This document shows, piece by piece, positions 19,932-28,415 of a stretch of 64,000 bases of DNA. Within the stretch, counting starts at the first letter, position 1; every line of letters begins with the position of its first letter. The notes below the pieces were generated by a model. The model saw only the letters and a list, made by a program, of their open reading frames with translations, made no database searches and was not told the DNA's origin. The DNA comes from Legionella fallonii LLAP-10 (GTDB lineage: Bacteria > Pseudomonadota > Gammaproteobacteria > Legionellales > Legionellaceae): the NCBI RefSeq assembly GCF_000953135.1, contig NZ_LN614827.1:2261001-2325000 (forward strand), read 5' to 3'. A program made the translations under genes and the position numbers.

Positions 19932-21077
19932 ATGGATCATTGTTTCCTCTTTGCCAAACATCTTAACGACAATGGTTGTTTATGTTTAAAAATTTCCTCC
20001 GATGGAACGCTTATTGCTCCTCCTGAACAGCGTAGTTTTGCTGAAATTAAATCCTTACAGAATGAATGTAGTACTACAATTGTAGAAACAACCGCTAACG
20101 CAACTCTCCTCGATCTGGAACTGCCTTGGTTACCTGAAAGAAAAGCTAGAATAGCTATTCCCTATGCACTTGAGGACAAGGTGGCTCAACCAGTAGAGGA
20201 ACTTCATTTTGCTTTTGATAAGCTTAGGTATCAGCAGAATCACTATATGATTGTCGCGATAGATAAACATAGAATCCAATACCTGATGCAACTATTTGTC
20301 GAACAAGGAATAGAATTTGCTGAACTTACTTTAGATTGGTTTGCACTCTCACTGCACGAGCTATGTGTTAATGAATCAGTGCTATTGATTAATAATGATG
20401 ATTTCAAAGGGGCACTTTCCGGTGATCTAGCAACATCTTATATAAAGAAAAACTCACTCCTTACCCCCCCATTAGTCTTTGAAGACAGCCATATTCTTCT
20501 CGAGAGTTCACTGACTAAAAATGAAGGAACCTCATATCACTGGATCGCTCAAAAATTATTAAAAACGAAACCAATGAATTTATGTCAAGGTGAAATGCTG
20601 CATGGAAATACTTTTGGGTGGATAACTAAAGGATACCAACTGGTAGGCGGTTTATGCGTTATTTGGCTACTCTCTATATTGATAGTTAATGCTATATCGC
20701 TACATTCTTTAAATAGAAAAACAACAGATGTAGATCAACAAATTGCAATGATTTATCGTGAATTTTTTCCAGATGCCAAACAAGTAATTAGCCCTAAATT
20801 TCGTATTAGCCAGCTATTAGGTAGTAGCGCTGCGAACTCCCAATCTAATTTTTGGCATCTATTAAACCAATTTGCTCAAGGGATGGATGGTAGCAGTCAA
20901 ATTACTGTAGAAGAACTACGTTATCAAAGTAGAACTTTATCTGTTACGCTTACAAGCTCTGATTTTGCCCACTTGGAGCAAATAGAAAACAAATTAAAAA
21001 AGTTACAACTTAAGGTCAAGCAGACCCAAGCTTCAACACGAGATCAACATGTATTCGCTACTTTGGAGTTAACGTGA
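19932..21077 (+). CDS. lspL: Type II secretion protein L
   Basis: A 381-aa inner-membrane component of the Lsp type II secretion system that couples the LspE ATPase to the pseudopilus platform. The N-terminal cytoplasmic part has the GspL-type actin-like fold (WLPERKARIAIPYALEDKVAQ is characteristic). One membrane helix lies around residues 233-255, and a periplasmic ferredoxin-like domain follows. It overlaps lspM by 4 bases (GTGA). Legionella is known to carry lspLM apart from the other lsp genes, as here. Confidence 0.88.
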   Translation: MDHCFLFAKHLNDNGCLCLKISSDGTLIAPPEQRSFAEIKSLQNECSTTIVETTANATLLDLELPWLPERKARIAIPYALEDKVAQPVEELHFAFDKLRYQQNHYMIVAIDKHRIQYLMQLFVEQGIEFAELTLDWFALSLHELCVNESVLLINNDDFKGALSGDLATSYIKKNSLLTPPLVFEDSHILLESSLTKNEGTSYHWIAQKLLKTKPMNLCQGEMLHGNTFGWITKGYQLVGGLCVIWLLSILIVNAISLHSLNRKTTDVDQQIAMIYREFFPDAKQVISPKFRISQLLGSSAANSQSNFWHLLNQFAQGMDGSSQITVEELRYQSRTLSVTLTSSDFAHLEQIENKLKKLQLKVKQTQASTRDQHVFATLELT

Positions 21078-21550
21078 AAAATTATTTAAGTACTCTAAAT
21101 GAACGAGAAAAATGGATGCTTATCCTTGCTACATTATGCCTTTTTATTTATTGCTATTATCTATTTCTCTATGCCCCATTGGCTAATAGTGTAGCTCAAA
21201 AAAAAGCTCAATTCATTGAAAAAACGGAAACCCTAGCATGGATGCAAAAGGTCAAGCAAGAAGGCCATGCATTGAAAAAAGCAAAACAAAATGTAGATAA
21301 CAGTCAACTGCTTACCCTATTAGCTACCCAACTTAAAGATAATTCCACGCTAAAATTTCCTTATCAACTTCAACAAACCAGTTCAGGAGAAATTCAACTA
21401 ACCTTTGACGCCGTCCCGTTTCAATTATTTATGACTTGGCTGGCAAAAATTAGTGAACGATATACAATGACTGTGAAACAGTTCGATGTCCAACACAGCG
21501 ACACTCCTGGAGTAACAAAATTAATGATTATGATCAGTGCAACTAGCTAA
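21074..21550 (+). CDS. lspM: Type II secretion protein M
   Basis: A 158-aa bitopic inner-membrane protein with one helix near the N-terminus (WMLILATLCLFIYCYYLFLY, residues 14-33). Its periplasmic domain dimerises with LspL in the inner-membrane platform. The GTG start lies inside the end of lspL, so the pair is translationally coupled. Identification rests on position, topology and length, since GspM proteins are poorly conserved. Confidence 0.82.
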   Translation: MKNYLSTLNEREKWMLILATLCLFIYCYYLFLYAPLANSVAQKKAQFIEKTETLAWMQKVKQEGHALKKAKQNVDNSQLLTLLATQLKDNSTLKFPYQLQQTSSGEIQLTFDAVPFQLFMTWLAKISERYTMTVKQFDVQHSDTPGVTKLMIMISATS

Positions 21551-21679
21551 TTGTTCATTGAGCAAACTATTTCTTTTCAAAAAAAACACTCATAGATCAA
21601 AATAAAACCAACACTTTGAGACTTCATTAAAAAGAATCTGGTATAATATCTCAACTTTAACATGCAGTGAGGACAAGCA

Positions 21680-22183
21680 ATGACATTTAGTACAAGAAAG
21701 CTACTGGGAACTACAACAAAAGCGTTGTACGCGGCAATAGATGAGCGTGAAGTGAGAACAATTAGTTCCTTTTTTTTTAAACCATATAAATCGCCTTCAA
21801 ATGCGCTTTTTAGAACAACTTCAATTATTACTGATGCACCAGTATTAGGAACGTTCTCCGCAGTTTTGGCTGTAATGACGGTTTATGAATTATTCAAAGC
21901 AGTAGGCAATCTATTGATTGGCCATTTCAAAGAATCATTAGGCAACCTTCAAGAATTTAAAGACGGATTATTAGCCACGATAGGTTTGGCTGCTCTGGCT
22001 ATATTCAGCCCAATCATTAATACAATTGACCTGGTTGGTGGTTCAGTAAATAGTGTACGTAATTGCTGTGCGAGCACACCGGAGGGTAGAGAGGAACTTG
22101 AAGGTGGCTTAAGCTCTTATTATTCTCGAGAAGAGAATGAGATAGACCCTTACTCTTATAGCCCAGTACCCGCTCGTATGTAA
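21680..22183 (+). CDS. Hypothetical membrane protein
   Basis: I do not recognise this 167-aa protein. It has two hydrophobic segments (about residues 55-80, VLGTFSAVLAVMTVYELF, and 95-120, LLATIGLAALAIFSPIINTI) and an acidic, Tyr- and Ser-rich C-terminus. The ATG has GAGGA 9-10 bases upstream. The gene has its own leader region and a GC-rich hairpin just after its stop, so it looks like a real single-gene unit. Small membrane proteins with acidic tails are common among Legionella accessory genes, but nothing firmer can be said. Confidence 0.6.
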   Translation: MTFSTRKLLGTTTKALYAAIDEREVRTISSFFFKPYKSPSNALFRTTSIITDAPVLGTFSAVLAVMTVYELFKAVGNLLIGHFKESLGNLQEFKDGLLATIGLAALAIFSPIINTIDLVGGSVNSVRNCCASTPEGREELEGGLSSYYSREENEIDPYSYSPVPARM

Positions 22184-22197
22184 AAGACATGTTTTTA

Positions 22198-22219
22198 CTG
22201 CGCGCTCATAGGCGCGCAG
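22198..22219 (+). terminator. Hairpin after the 21.7 kb hypothetical gene
   Basis: CTGCGCGC and GCGCGCAG form a perfect 8 bp stem around a 6-base loop, 15 bases after the stop. No T run follows. Confidence 0.5.
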
Positions 22220-22338
22220 GTATATCGCTATCAGAAGGTAAATTTATACTTTCACCTTTACACTAAAGACCTATACAGCTCCTCCGTCAGCTGCTGTTAT
22301 TTTATTAGCTCACTCAGCTTACTAAGTTATTGTTTGCC

Positions 22339-22400
22339 GGCTAAAAGCTCCTCACTCATTTCAGGCTGTTGTTTTCTAAAGTCTGAATAAGCTTTTAGCC
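22339..22400 (-). terminator. Stem-loop downstream of the SPOR lipoprotein gene
   Basis: GGCTAAAAGCT and AGCTTTTAGCC are perfect 11-base inverted arms separated by 40 bases. The structure lies 27 bases past the stop of the minus-strand lipoprotein gene. Confidence 0.4.
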
Positions 22401-22426
22401 CAATAATAAATTAACCCAGGGTAAAT

Positions 22427-22963
22427 CTAATAATTATTCAAATTATTCTGAATACTACCCCAATTTTTAATTCCTGCTCCTTGTTTTACTTCAGGAGGAA
22501 GAGCATCTAATGCTTTTTGTGCGGCTTCGGCATTGTCATAGGTACCATATACCCCTTTATAATAGGATTTACCATTTCGCTGATACCTTACCTCTGCCAT
22601 TCTATCGCTCTTAGGAGCTTTATAGAGTTTCTGAGCAACTTTTGCCGCTTTGTCATCATCAGCCACTTCAATAGTGTACCCTTGTGGATTTTGACTACTC
22701 ACCCAATCCCTATCCCTGTCTTTAAAAGATACAGGTGAATGAAACTCTCCAACATGGTAAGAATCAGGTACAGAAACACCCTGACCAGGCCTTTCTTTAT
22801 AGTTATAGTGATTCATCTGATAATTCATTGATGGATAAGAACTGCTACTCTCATAAGTATAATAACGCGCATAGCTGGAATTAAAGCCATCATCATCCAT
22901 CACACATGATGATAAATTAGTAGTACATAGCGCAATAGCAATTAGTTTAATTTTATTATTCAT
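22427..22963 (-). CDS. SPOR-domain lipoprotein
   Basis: A 178-aa predicted lipoprotein with a short signal peptide and lipobox LSSC (Cys near residue 20). It has a Tyr- and Ser-rich linker and a C-terminal domain of about 75 residues (YTIEVADDDKAAKVAQKLY to YGTYDNAEAAQKALDALP). That domain fits the SPOR fold, which binds peptidoglycan stripped of stem peptides at the division site. The ATG at 22961-22963 is preferred over the GTG directly before it. It likely sits in the outer membrane facing the wall. Confidence 0.75.
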   Translation of the reverse strand: MNNKIKLIAIALCTTNLSSCVMDDDGFNSSYARYYTYESSSSYPSMNYQMNHYNYKERPGQGVSVPDSYHVGEFHSPVSFKDRDRDWVSSQNPQGYTIEVADDDKAAKVAQKLYKAPKSDRMAEVRYQRNGKSYYKGVYGTYDNAEAAQKALDALPPEVKQGAGIKNWGSIQNNLNNY

Positions 22964-23183
22964 CACAACGCCCCCAATTTATTATTTTTATTGGTATTTT
23001 TACCCGTTGCTCTTTTTCCCTATCATCTTAAACATAATGAAAATGACGAGGGATGGGTGTTAAAAATTCCTCGAAATTATTGAACTCATGTTAATTATAG
23101 GAAACTTTAGAGACTTGTGTTGTGTCGCAATAAACTATCGCTTACATTAGGGTCTATTTATTTTGTAATTTTTGGCGAAAATT

Positions 23184-24509
23184 ATGTGGACACACAGACG
23201 ATCAGGTCAAACGAATCAAAGGGGCGCTCAAGATCATCGAAATCCTTATGAGCGTGATAGAACACGCGTTATTCACTGCCCCGCATTTAGACGGTTACAA
23301 AGAAAAACCCAAATTCTTGGTACTGATGAGGGTGATTTTCATCGCACTCGCCTGACTCATTCTTTAGAAGTAGATTCCATTGGCCGAAGCATAGTACATA
23401 ATCTGATTATCAATCAAAATCACTCTACATTATTAGCTGGTCTATTACCTAACGACGATCTGATCAGTGTCATTTGTTTATTACACGATATTGGACACCC
23501 TCCTTTTGGTCATGGAGGAGAGGTAGCGCTAAATTACATGATGAGGAATCACGGGGGCTTTGAAGGTAATGCACAAACTTTAAGATTATTGACTAAAGTA
23601 GAAAATAGTTATGGCACTTATGGCCTGGATTTAACTCGAAGATCTTTACTCGGCATTTTAAAATATCCAGTAAAACGTTCCGCTGTAGCAGCAAAAAAAC
23701 AACCACCAATTCATGAGTCCATTCATAAAACCATTAAAGTTAATGACTGGCTTCCCCCGAAAGCCTATTTTGATTGTGAGCAACCTGAAATAGACTGGTT
23801 GTTAGCACCTTTCTCAGATAAAGATAGAGAACTTTTTCAGTCTTTAGCCAAGCAACCACAAGATACTCAATCAGGCAAATCAGCCTATCACAATTTTGAC
23901 TGTTCTATTATGAATACAGCGGATGATATAGCCTATGGTGTCCATGATTTAGAAGATGCAATTCATTTAAAGCTTATTAGCCTCTCTCAATTGGATACAA
24001 CAGAATTGAGACAATTGTTCGATAATACCTCACTATCCAAACATAAAGAACGTATTATGAATTCTTTATTTTCACATGAATTGTACTTAAGAAAACAAGC
24101 CATTGGTGAAATGGTTAATTATTTTATTACCTCCACTCAAATCGTAGTAACTAATGAGAATTTTGAAAACAATTTACTCAAATATAATATTGCTTTAATT
24201 CCAGAAGCAGATGCCCTTCTAAATTACTTAATGCAATGTATTTATGACAATGTTATTGATTCTCAAGAAGCACGTACCTTCGAATTCGGTGGGCAAACTG
24301 TAGTCTTAAGATTATTTGAAGCAATTAGCTCCAACCCTGCAAGTTTGTTGGATAATAAAAATAGGGATTTATTTAAACAAGCAGAGGATGAAACTGCAGC
24401 TTATAGGATTGTTTGCGATTACTTAGCTAATATGACTGATGAATATGCTTATAGAATGCATGAACGGTTGTTTGGATTTAATACCCGCACTATTTTTGAA
24501 AGACTCTAA
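23184..24509 (+). CDS. dgt: Deoxyguanosinetriphosphate triphosphohydrolase-like protein
   Basis: A 441-aa HD-domain enzyme that hydrolyses dNTPs to the nucleoside and triphosphate and so limits dNTP pools. The metal-binding HD residues are visible in RLTHSLEV and LLHDIGHPPFGHGGE, with a later Asp in NTADDIAYGVHDLEDA. The N-terminal RDRTRVIHCPAFRRLQRKTQ segment is typical of the Dgt family. I start it at the ATG at 23184 rather than a TTG four codons earlier. The specific deoxynucleotide cannot be read from sequence. Confidence 0.9.
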   Translation: MWTHRRSGQTNQRGAQDHRNPYERDRTRVIHCPAFRRLQRKTQILGTDEGDFHRTRLTHSLEVDSIGRSIVHNLIINQNHSTLLAGLLPNDDLISVICLLHDIGHPPFGHGGEVALNYMMRNHGGFEGNAQTLRLLTKVENSYGTYGLDLTRRSLLGILKYPVKRSAVAAKKQPPIHESIHKTIKVNDWLPPKAYFDCEQPEIDWLLAPFSDKDRELFQSLAKQPQDTQSGKSAYHNFDCSIMNTADDIAYGVHDLEDAIHLKLISLSQLDTTELRQLFDNTSLSKHKERIMNSLFSHELYLRKQAIGEMVNYFITSTQIVVTNENFENNLLKYNIALIPEADALLNYLMQCIYDNVIDSQEARTFEFGGQTVVLRLFEAISSNPASLLDNKNRDLFKQAEDETAAYRIVCDYLANMTDEYAYRMHERLFGFNTRTIFERL

Positions 24510-24538
24510 AAATTTATTCGATAACCGCGTCAGTAATG

Positions 24539-24565
24539 TAGGCTGGGCAATTTGTTGTCCCGCCT
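24539..24565. repeat. Dispersed palindromic repeat, family B, copy 1 (diverged)
   Basis: It contains GCAATTTGTTGTCCCGCC, one base off the version at 48594-48610 and a relative of the perfect palindrome at 26023-26044. It lies between the convergent dgt and aldo/keto reductase genes. Confidence 0.5.
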
Positions 24566-24582
24566 GCATTAAATTAAGAACA

Positions 24583-24629
24583 CATTGGTAATCCTTCGCT
24601 ACGCGTGGGAGACAGTAAGCTCCGGATTA
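24583..24629. terminator. Inverted repeat between convergent dgt and aldo/keto reductase
   Basis: GTAATCC and GGATTAC form short inverted arms with GC-rich sequence between them, in the 125-base gap shared by two convergent genes. It may serve both as terminator. Confidence 0.35.
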
Positions 24630-24634
24630 CAGGG

Positions 24635-25615
24635 CTATTGATTTACTCGACTCATATCGGCATATCTAAACCCCATGGCTATCCCTTTAGGGGCAATATG
24701 CTCTATCATTTTCAATTCTTCAGTTGAAAGTTTGATTTTAGTAGCTTCTATATTTTCTTCGAGCTTATCCAATCTTTTTGTTCCTGGAATAGGCACTATA
24801 TCTTCACCTTGAGCTAATACCCAAGCTAAAGCTAGTTGCGCAGTGGTAACCCGTTTATTTTTAGCTAACTTCTCAATCAATTTAACAACTTCTATATTTT
24901 TATAAAAATTTTCCCCTTGAAAACGAGGCGAAGCGCTACGGTAATCATCTGCAGGAATATCTTCAGGTCGTTTAAATGCGCCAGTTAAAAAGCCACGCCC
25001 TAAAGGACTATAAGCAACAAAGCCAATACCTAGTTCTCGGGTTGTTTGTAAAAGTTCCTCTTCAGGCTCACGACTCCATAAAGAGTATTCAGTTTGTAAG
25101 GCGGTGATAGGATGGATATGGTGGGCACGGCGAATTGTTTCAGGCTTTGCTTCAGATAACCCTAAATAACGTACTTTTCCTTGCTGAACCAGTTCGGACA
25201 AGGCCCCTACTGTTTCTTCAATCGGTGTATCAGGATCAACACGATGTTGATAATACAAATCGATATACTCTACCCCAAGGCGTTTTAATGAGTCATTACA
25301 TGATTTAATAACATACTCAGGACGGCCATTAATTCCAAGATAAGTACCACTAGTGTCTCGCACAATTCCAAATTTAGTGGCTAAAACAATCTGTTTTCGT
25401 TGATTACGAATACATTTTCCAACCAACACTTCATTGGTAAAAGGACCGTAAATATCTGATGTATCTAAAAAATTGATTCCACGCTCAAGAGCTCTATGTA
25501 GTGTTGCGATCGATTCCTTTTCTGTTCCCCCCTTATAGAACTCAGACATCCCCATGCAACCTAGCCCTATACGCGATACTTTAAGTCCTTGAGATCCCAA
25601 AGCTACTAGCTTCAT
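24635..25615 (-). CDS. Aldo/keto reductase
   Basis: A 326-aa NADPH-dependent oxidoreductase with a TIM-barrel fold. The catalytic tetrad is visible: Asp and Tyr in DTSDIYGP, Lys in VLATKFG and His in [13 protein letters not shown]-binding motifs come late ([16 protein letters not shown]). The closest described types are the YakC/pyridoxal-reductase-like AKR13 enzymes, but the substrate is unknown. The ATG at 25613-25615 has GGAG 8 bases upstream and is preferred to the GTG three codons earlier. Confidence 0.9.
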   Translation of the reverse strand: MKLVALGSQGLKVSRIGLGCMGMSEFYKGGTEKESIATLHRALERGINFLDTSDIYGPFTNEVLVGKCIRNQRKQIVLATKFGIVRDTSGTYLGINGRPEYVIKSCNDSLKRLGVEYIDLYYQHRVDPDTPIEETVGALSELVQQGKVRYLGLSEAKPETIRRAHHIHPITALQTEYSLWSREPEEELLQTTRELGIGFVAYSPLGRGFLTGAFKRPEDIPADDYRSASPRFQGENFYKNIEVVKLIEKLAKNKRVTTAQLALAWVLAQGEDIVPIPGTKRLDKLEENIEATKIKLSTEELKMIEHIAPKGIAMGFRYADMSRVNQ

Positions 25616-25775
25616 GTGCGCCACTCCATGTAGTTCATCAATTTAAATTTAGCATATAAAAAATTAATGTTAAGAAAATAATTTAATTAACAACTTATTT
25701 TTCTCATCTTATTAATATTGTCATCATTTTTTGTTATCATCGCTCCTTTTTTTAATCAACTGGATAAAAACTAAT

Positions 25776-26003
25776 ATGTCCCGAATAGTTTATGATAAAG
25801 CAACATTATTAAGTCTTAGACCTGCTACATCGAAGAGGATTCCTTCAATACCCGAAGAAATTCGTATTACTCAACATACAAAGGTTAATACTCTATTTAA
25901 TAATCGCAGTAACTCATGCAAACCGGAAACACCTCATAATAACAATAAGAGAGACGATTTAGACCCTAATGGTCCAGCAATGACTGCTATCAGCGCGTAT
26001 TAA
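25776..26003 (+). CDS. Small disordered protein with an eIF4E-binding-like motif
   Basis: A 75-aa hydrophilic protein rich in Asn, Pro, Ser and Thr, with no signal peptide or membrane segment. Its first 15 residues read MSRIVYDKATLLSLR. Tyr6, Leu11 and Leu12 fit the YxxxxL-hydrophobic motif by which eukaryotic 4E-BPs and eIF4G bind the cap-binding protein eIF4E. The flanks match human 4E-BP1 (RIIYDRKFLMECR) well, including Arg-Ile before and Arg after the motif. Further on, IPSIP recalls the LPTIP of the 4E-BP second site. It would be secreted and act on host translation if the resemblance is functional. The ATG has only a weak ribosome site, and an upstream in-frame start exists at 25731. 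That it is a gene at all is moderately supported. Confidence 0.5.
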   Translation: MSRIVYDKATLLSLRPATSKRIPSIPEEIRITQHTKVNTLFNNRSNSCKPETPHNNNKRDDLDPNGPAMTAISAY

Positions 26004-26022
26004 ATAGAAACATCAATGCAAG

Positions 26023-26044
26023 GTCGGGCAACAAATTGCCCGAC
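26023..26044. repeat. Dispersed palindromic repeat, family B, copy 2
   Basis: GTCGGGCAA and TTGCCCGAC form a perfect 9 bp stem around CAAA, 20 bases after the stop of the small 25.8 kb gene, where it may also act as terminator. The same motif recurs at 24539-24565 and at the right end of the element at 48464-48610. Confidence 0.6.
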
Positions 26045-26272
26045 AAAACGCTCTTGCATAAACTCCCGTATAAAAATCACTGGTACATACCCAATCTCGC
26101 AGTATTTTATCCAAATGAATATCGTTCCTCAATACGAACGGTTCTGAAGTAGGTGACTTTCTTATCCGAAACCCACGTTAGGCCTGAACTATTACTATTT
26201 TTATGAATGCTTGAAAATAACACTGGATGTGAGGATGTGGAAAAGTAAGAATAAATAAACTAGATGAATTGA

Positions 26273-26348
26273 TGGCGTCCCCAGGGGGATTCGAACCCCC
26301 GTTACCGCCGTGAAAGGGCGATGTCCTAGGCCTCTAGACGATGGGGAC
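26273..26348 (-). tRNA. tRNA-Glu (TTC), copy 1
   Basis: Cloverleaf on the minus strand: acceptor GTCCCCA, anticodon loop CTTTCAC (anticodon TTC), T-arm GGTTCGAATCC, encoded CCA. It is identical in sequence to the copy at 26408-26483. Confidence 0.96.
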
Positions 26349-26407
26349 CTGGAACTTGGTCTAACTATCTTATTGTCTTATGCTTTTTACTAAAAGCATC
26401 AAAATAA

Positions 26408-26483
26408 TGGCGTCCCCAGGGGGATTCGAACCCCCGTTACCGCCGTGAAAGGGCGATGTCCTAGGCCTCTAGACGATGGGGAC
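26408..26483 (-). tRNA. tRNA-Glu (TTC), copy 2
   Basis: Identical to the tRNA-Glu 60 bases downstream; the duplication includes the flanking bases CTGGAACTT. Tandem copies suggest dosage. Confidence 0.96.
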
Positions 26484-26523
26484 CTGGAACTTTTTTCCCA
26501 TCAACATACCAAGATGTTGATGG

Positions 26524-26599
<76 letters not shown>

Positions 26600-26781
26600 T
26601 TAACAATAAGCTTCGCAGTTTAATGAGCTGCCTCAATACTGTCAAGTAATTTTTAATTTTTCTAAAAAAATTAATACTCATCAACTAATAATAGACCTCT
26701 TGAGAAACTCGCTGAAGAGATCAAGTGCGATGAGCGACGAAGCAATTCGCCACCGCGGTAGAGTTTCCTTGTCACCAACCC

Positions 26782-27102
26782 TTAGTGTTTTATTTGTTGT
26801 TGTACTTGAGCAATCTGTTGTTGAAGGTTAGCTTGTATCTCTTTCATCTGATTTTGGGTTTGAGAATTAAGAGTTTGCATCTGGTTTTGCAAATCAGTTT
26901 GCATTTGTTTTAACTGGGCTTGCATCTGAGTGTTTAAAGTCGCAATTTGTTGCTGTTGTTGAGCCTGCAATGCTTTTAGCTGACCTTGAATCGTTGTATT
27001 CAACTGCTCAATTTGCTGACTAGGTGATGTTGGTGCATTATCAGCATAGAGCGCATTGCTTAGTAATAAAGAACCAAAAATAACTTTAGCTATCAATTTC
27101 AT
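26782..27102 (-). CDS. Secreted Gln-rich coiled-coil protein
   Basis: A 106-aa protein with a clear signal peptide (MKLIAKVIFGSLLLSNALYA). The mature part of about 85 residues is almost entirely Gln-rich heptad-like sequence (LQAQQQQQIATLNTQMQ and similar), predicted to form a long helix or coiled coil in the periplasm. I do not recognise a family. The ATG is preceded by AAGGGAA. It is divergent from the flagellar-type operon that starts 295 bases away and may share its regulatory region. Confidence 0.7.
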   Translation of the reverse strand: MKLIAKVIFGSLLLSNALYADNAPTSPSQQIEQLNTTIQGQLKALQAQQQQQIATLNTQMQAQLKQMQTDLQNQMQTLNSQTQNQMKEIQANLQQQIAQVQQQIKH

Positions 27103-27241
27103 TCGAATTCCCTTTAAATTGAAATGTAGTTCTTAACTTTAACTAATATTTTCTTATTTGCAAAGCGCTTACTCTAATTAATATTTATTAATATCAATGA
27201 CTAAATTAACGTCTATAATTAAAAATTTTTAACCCGCGGGG

Positions 27242-27270
27242 TTGTTTAAGACTTTTAAATTTGGTTTAAT
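27242..27270 (+). promoter_or_regulatory. Possible promoter of the flagellar-type operon
   Basis: TTGTTT (27242-27247) and TTTAAT (27265-27270) are separated by 17 bases, about 125 bases before the fliQ ATG. This looks like a plain sigma70 promoter. I saw no convincing sigma54 or sigma28 promoter in this gap, which would be unusual for a normally regulated flagellum. Confidence 0.4.
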
Positions 27271-27396
27271 TCGACCGCTGTTTTTTAATTAGTTTGCTGT
27301 ATTGAAAGTACTTACTATGGAAAAAGATAAGCCTTGTCTCAGCTAATGAAAGACAAGACGGATGAATGCAAGTTAGCTATTAATGGAAGATGTAGG

Positions 27397-27669
27397 ATGT
27401 CTAACGATTTAGCAATTTATTTGAGTAAACAATTACTTTGGCATGCCCTATTTATTGCCTCGCCTATCATATTGGTATCGCTTATCACCGGTTTAATCAT
27501 TTCGATACTACAAACCGTCACGCAGATTCAAGACTCTACTTTAAATTTTGTTCCTAAAATACTAGCCGTAGTTCTAATGCTGATGCTTTGTGGCGAATGG
27601 ATGTTACATTCGCTCATGGAGTTTGCTCAAGGTATACTCCTAAATATCCCAAGGACAGTAAGACCATGA
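27397..27669 (+). CDS. fliQ: FliQ-type export gate protein
   Basis: A 90-aa inner-membrane protein with two hydrophobic helices (about residues 17-40 and 53-75), normal for FliQ/SctS, a part of the export gate. The segment LVSLITGLIISILQTVTQIQDSTLNFVPK is a classic FliQ sequence, quoted here in two halves: LVSLITGLIISILQ and TVTQIQDSTLNFVPK. The ATG at 27397 has GGAAG 8 bases upstream; in-frame starts further up would add a charged extension. It opens the operon and overlaps fliR by 4 bases (ATGA). Confidence 0.93.
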   Translation: MSNDLAIYLSKQLLWHALFIASPIILVSLITGLIISILQTVTQIQDSTLNFVPKILAVVLMLMLCGEWMLHSLMEFAQGILLNIPRTVRP

Positions 27670-28415
27670 CCCTTTCTCTACCATGGATTACTAGTTTATT
27701 CTTCATCGCAATTCGTCTAGGCACCGTTTTATTATTCACACCGATTCAGGCCATACGCCAATTACCTATTCCTACCCGACTAATAGTAACTTTTACATTC
27801 AGTCTACTGATGGTTAATTATGCACCACAACAAAGCATCTCTAATAACAGTGCGATTCTCATTAGTAGCCTTGCTGAGTTATCTAATGGCCTCATTCTCG
27901 CAACCAGTTTATACGCTGCTTTTGCTGTTTTTCAAATTGCCGGTCAACTCATCGATAATGAAATAGGACTTAATTCATTAGCTGTATTCAATCCGGGTGA
28001 GCATCACCAAGAGTCTTTCAGCAGCCAATTTTTATCCATGCTGGCGGTATTGTTCTTTTTTAGTATGGATGGACACTTGTGGTTATTTAAGGGGTTAGCA
28101 TACTCCTTCACTATTATCCCCCCAGGCTCCCTTGTTTTATTTGCCGGATTTACCCCTGTTATCAAACAATTTGGCTTCACATTCGCCTTCGCATTCACAA
28201 TTGCAAGCCCAATCATTGTTGCTTTATTAGCAGTTGATCTGTGTGGGGCAGTCATTACCCGCAATATGCCGCAAATTAATACTTACTTTCTCATCATACC
28301 AATAAAAATTTTGCTGGGATTGCTCTTGCTAGTCTTGATGCTCAACTACATGAGTCCGCTTGCTAATACAGTATTCGAACGCTGTTTTCATAGTTGGCAG
28401 GAATTCATGTCATGA
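27666..28415 (+). CDS. fliR: FliR-type export gate protein
   Basis: A 249-aa polytopic inner-membrane protein with about six hydrophobic segments, the FliR/SctT component of the export gate. Typical sequences include GQLIDNEIGLNSLAVFNPG in the middle. The ATG overlaps the fliQ stop (ATGA) and AAGGA lies 9 bases upstream; an upstream in-frame start would run through fliQ. It is coupled to flhB by another ATGA overlap. Confidence 0.92.
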   Translation: MTLSLPWITSLFFIAIRLGTVLLFTPIQAIRQLPIPTRLIVTFTFSLLMVNYAPQQSISNNSAILISSLAELSNGLILATSLYAAFAVFQIAGQLIDNEIGLNSLAVFNPGEHHQESFSSQFLSMLAVLFFFSMDGHLWLFKGLAYSFTIIPPGSLVLFAGFTPVIKQFGFTFAFAFTIASPIIVALLAVDLCGAVITRNMPQINTYFLIIPIKILLGLLLLVLMLNYMSPLANTVFERCFHSWQEFMS

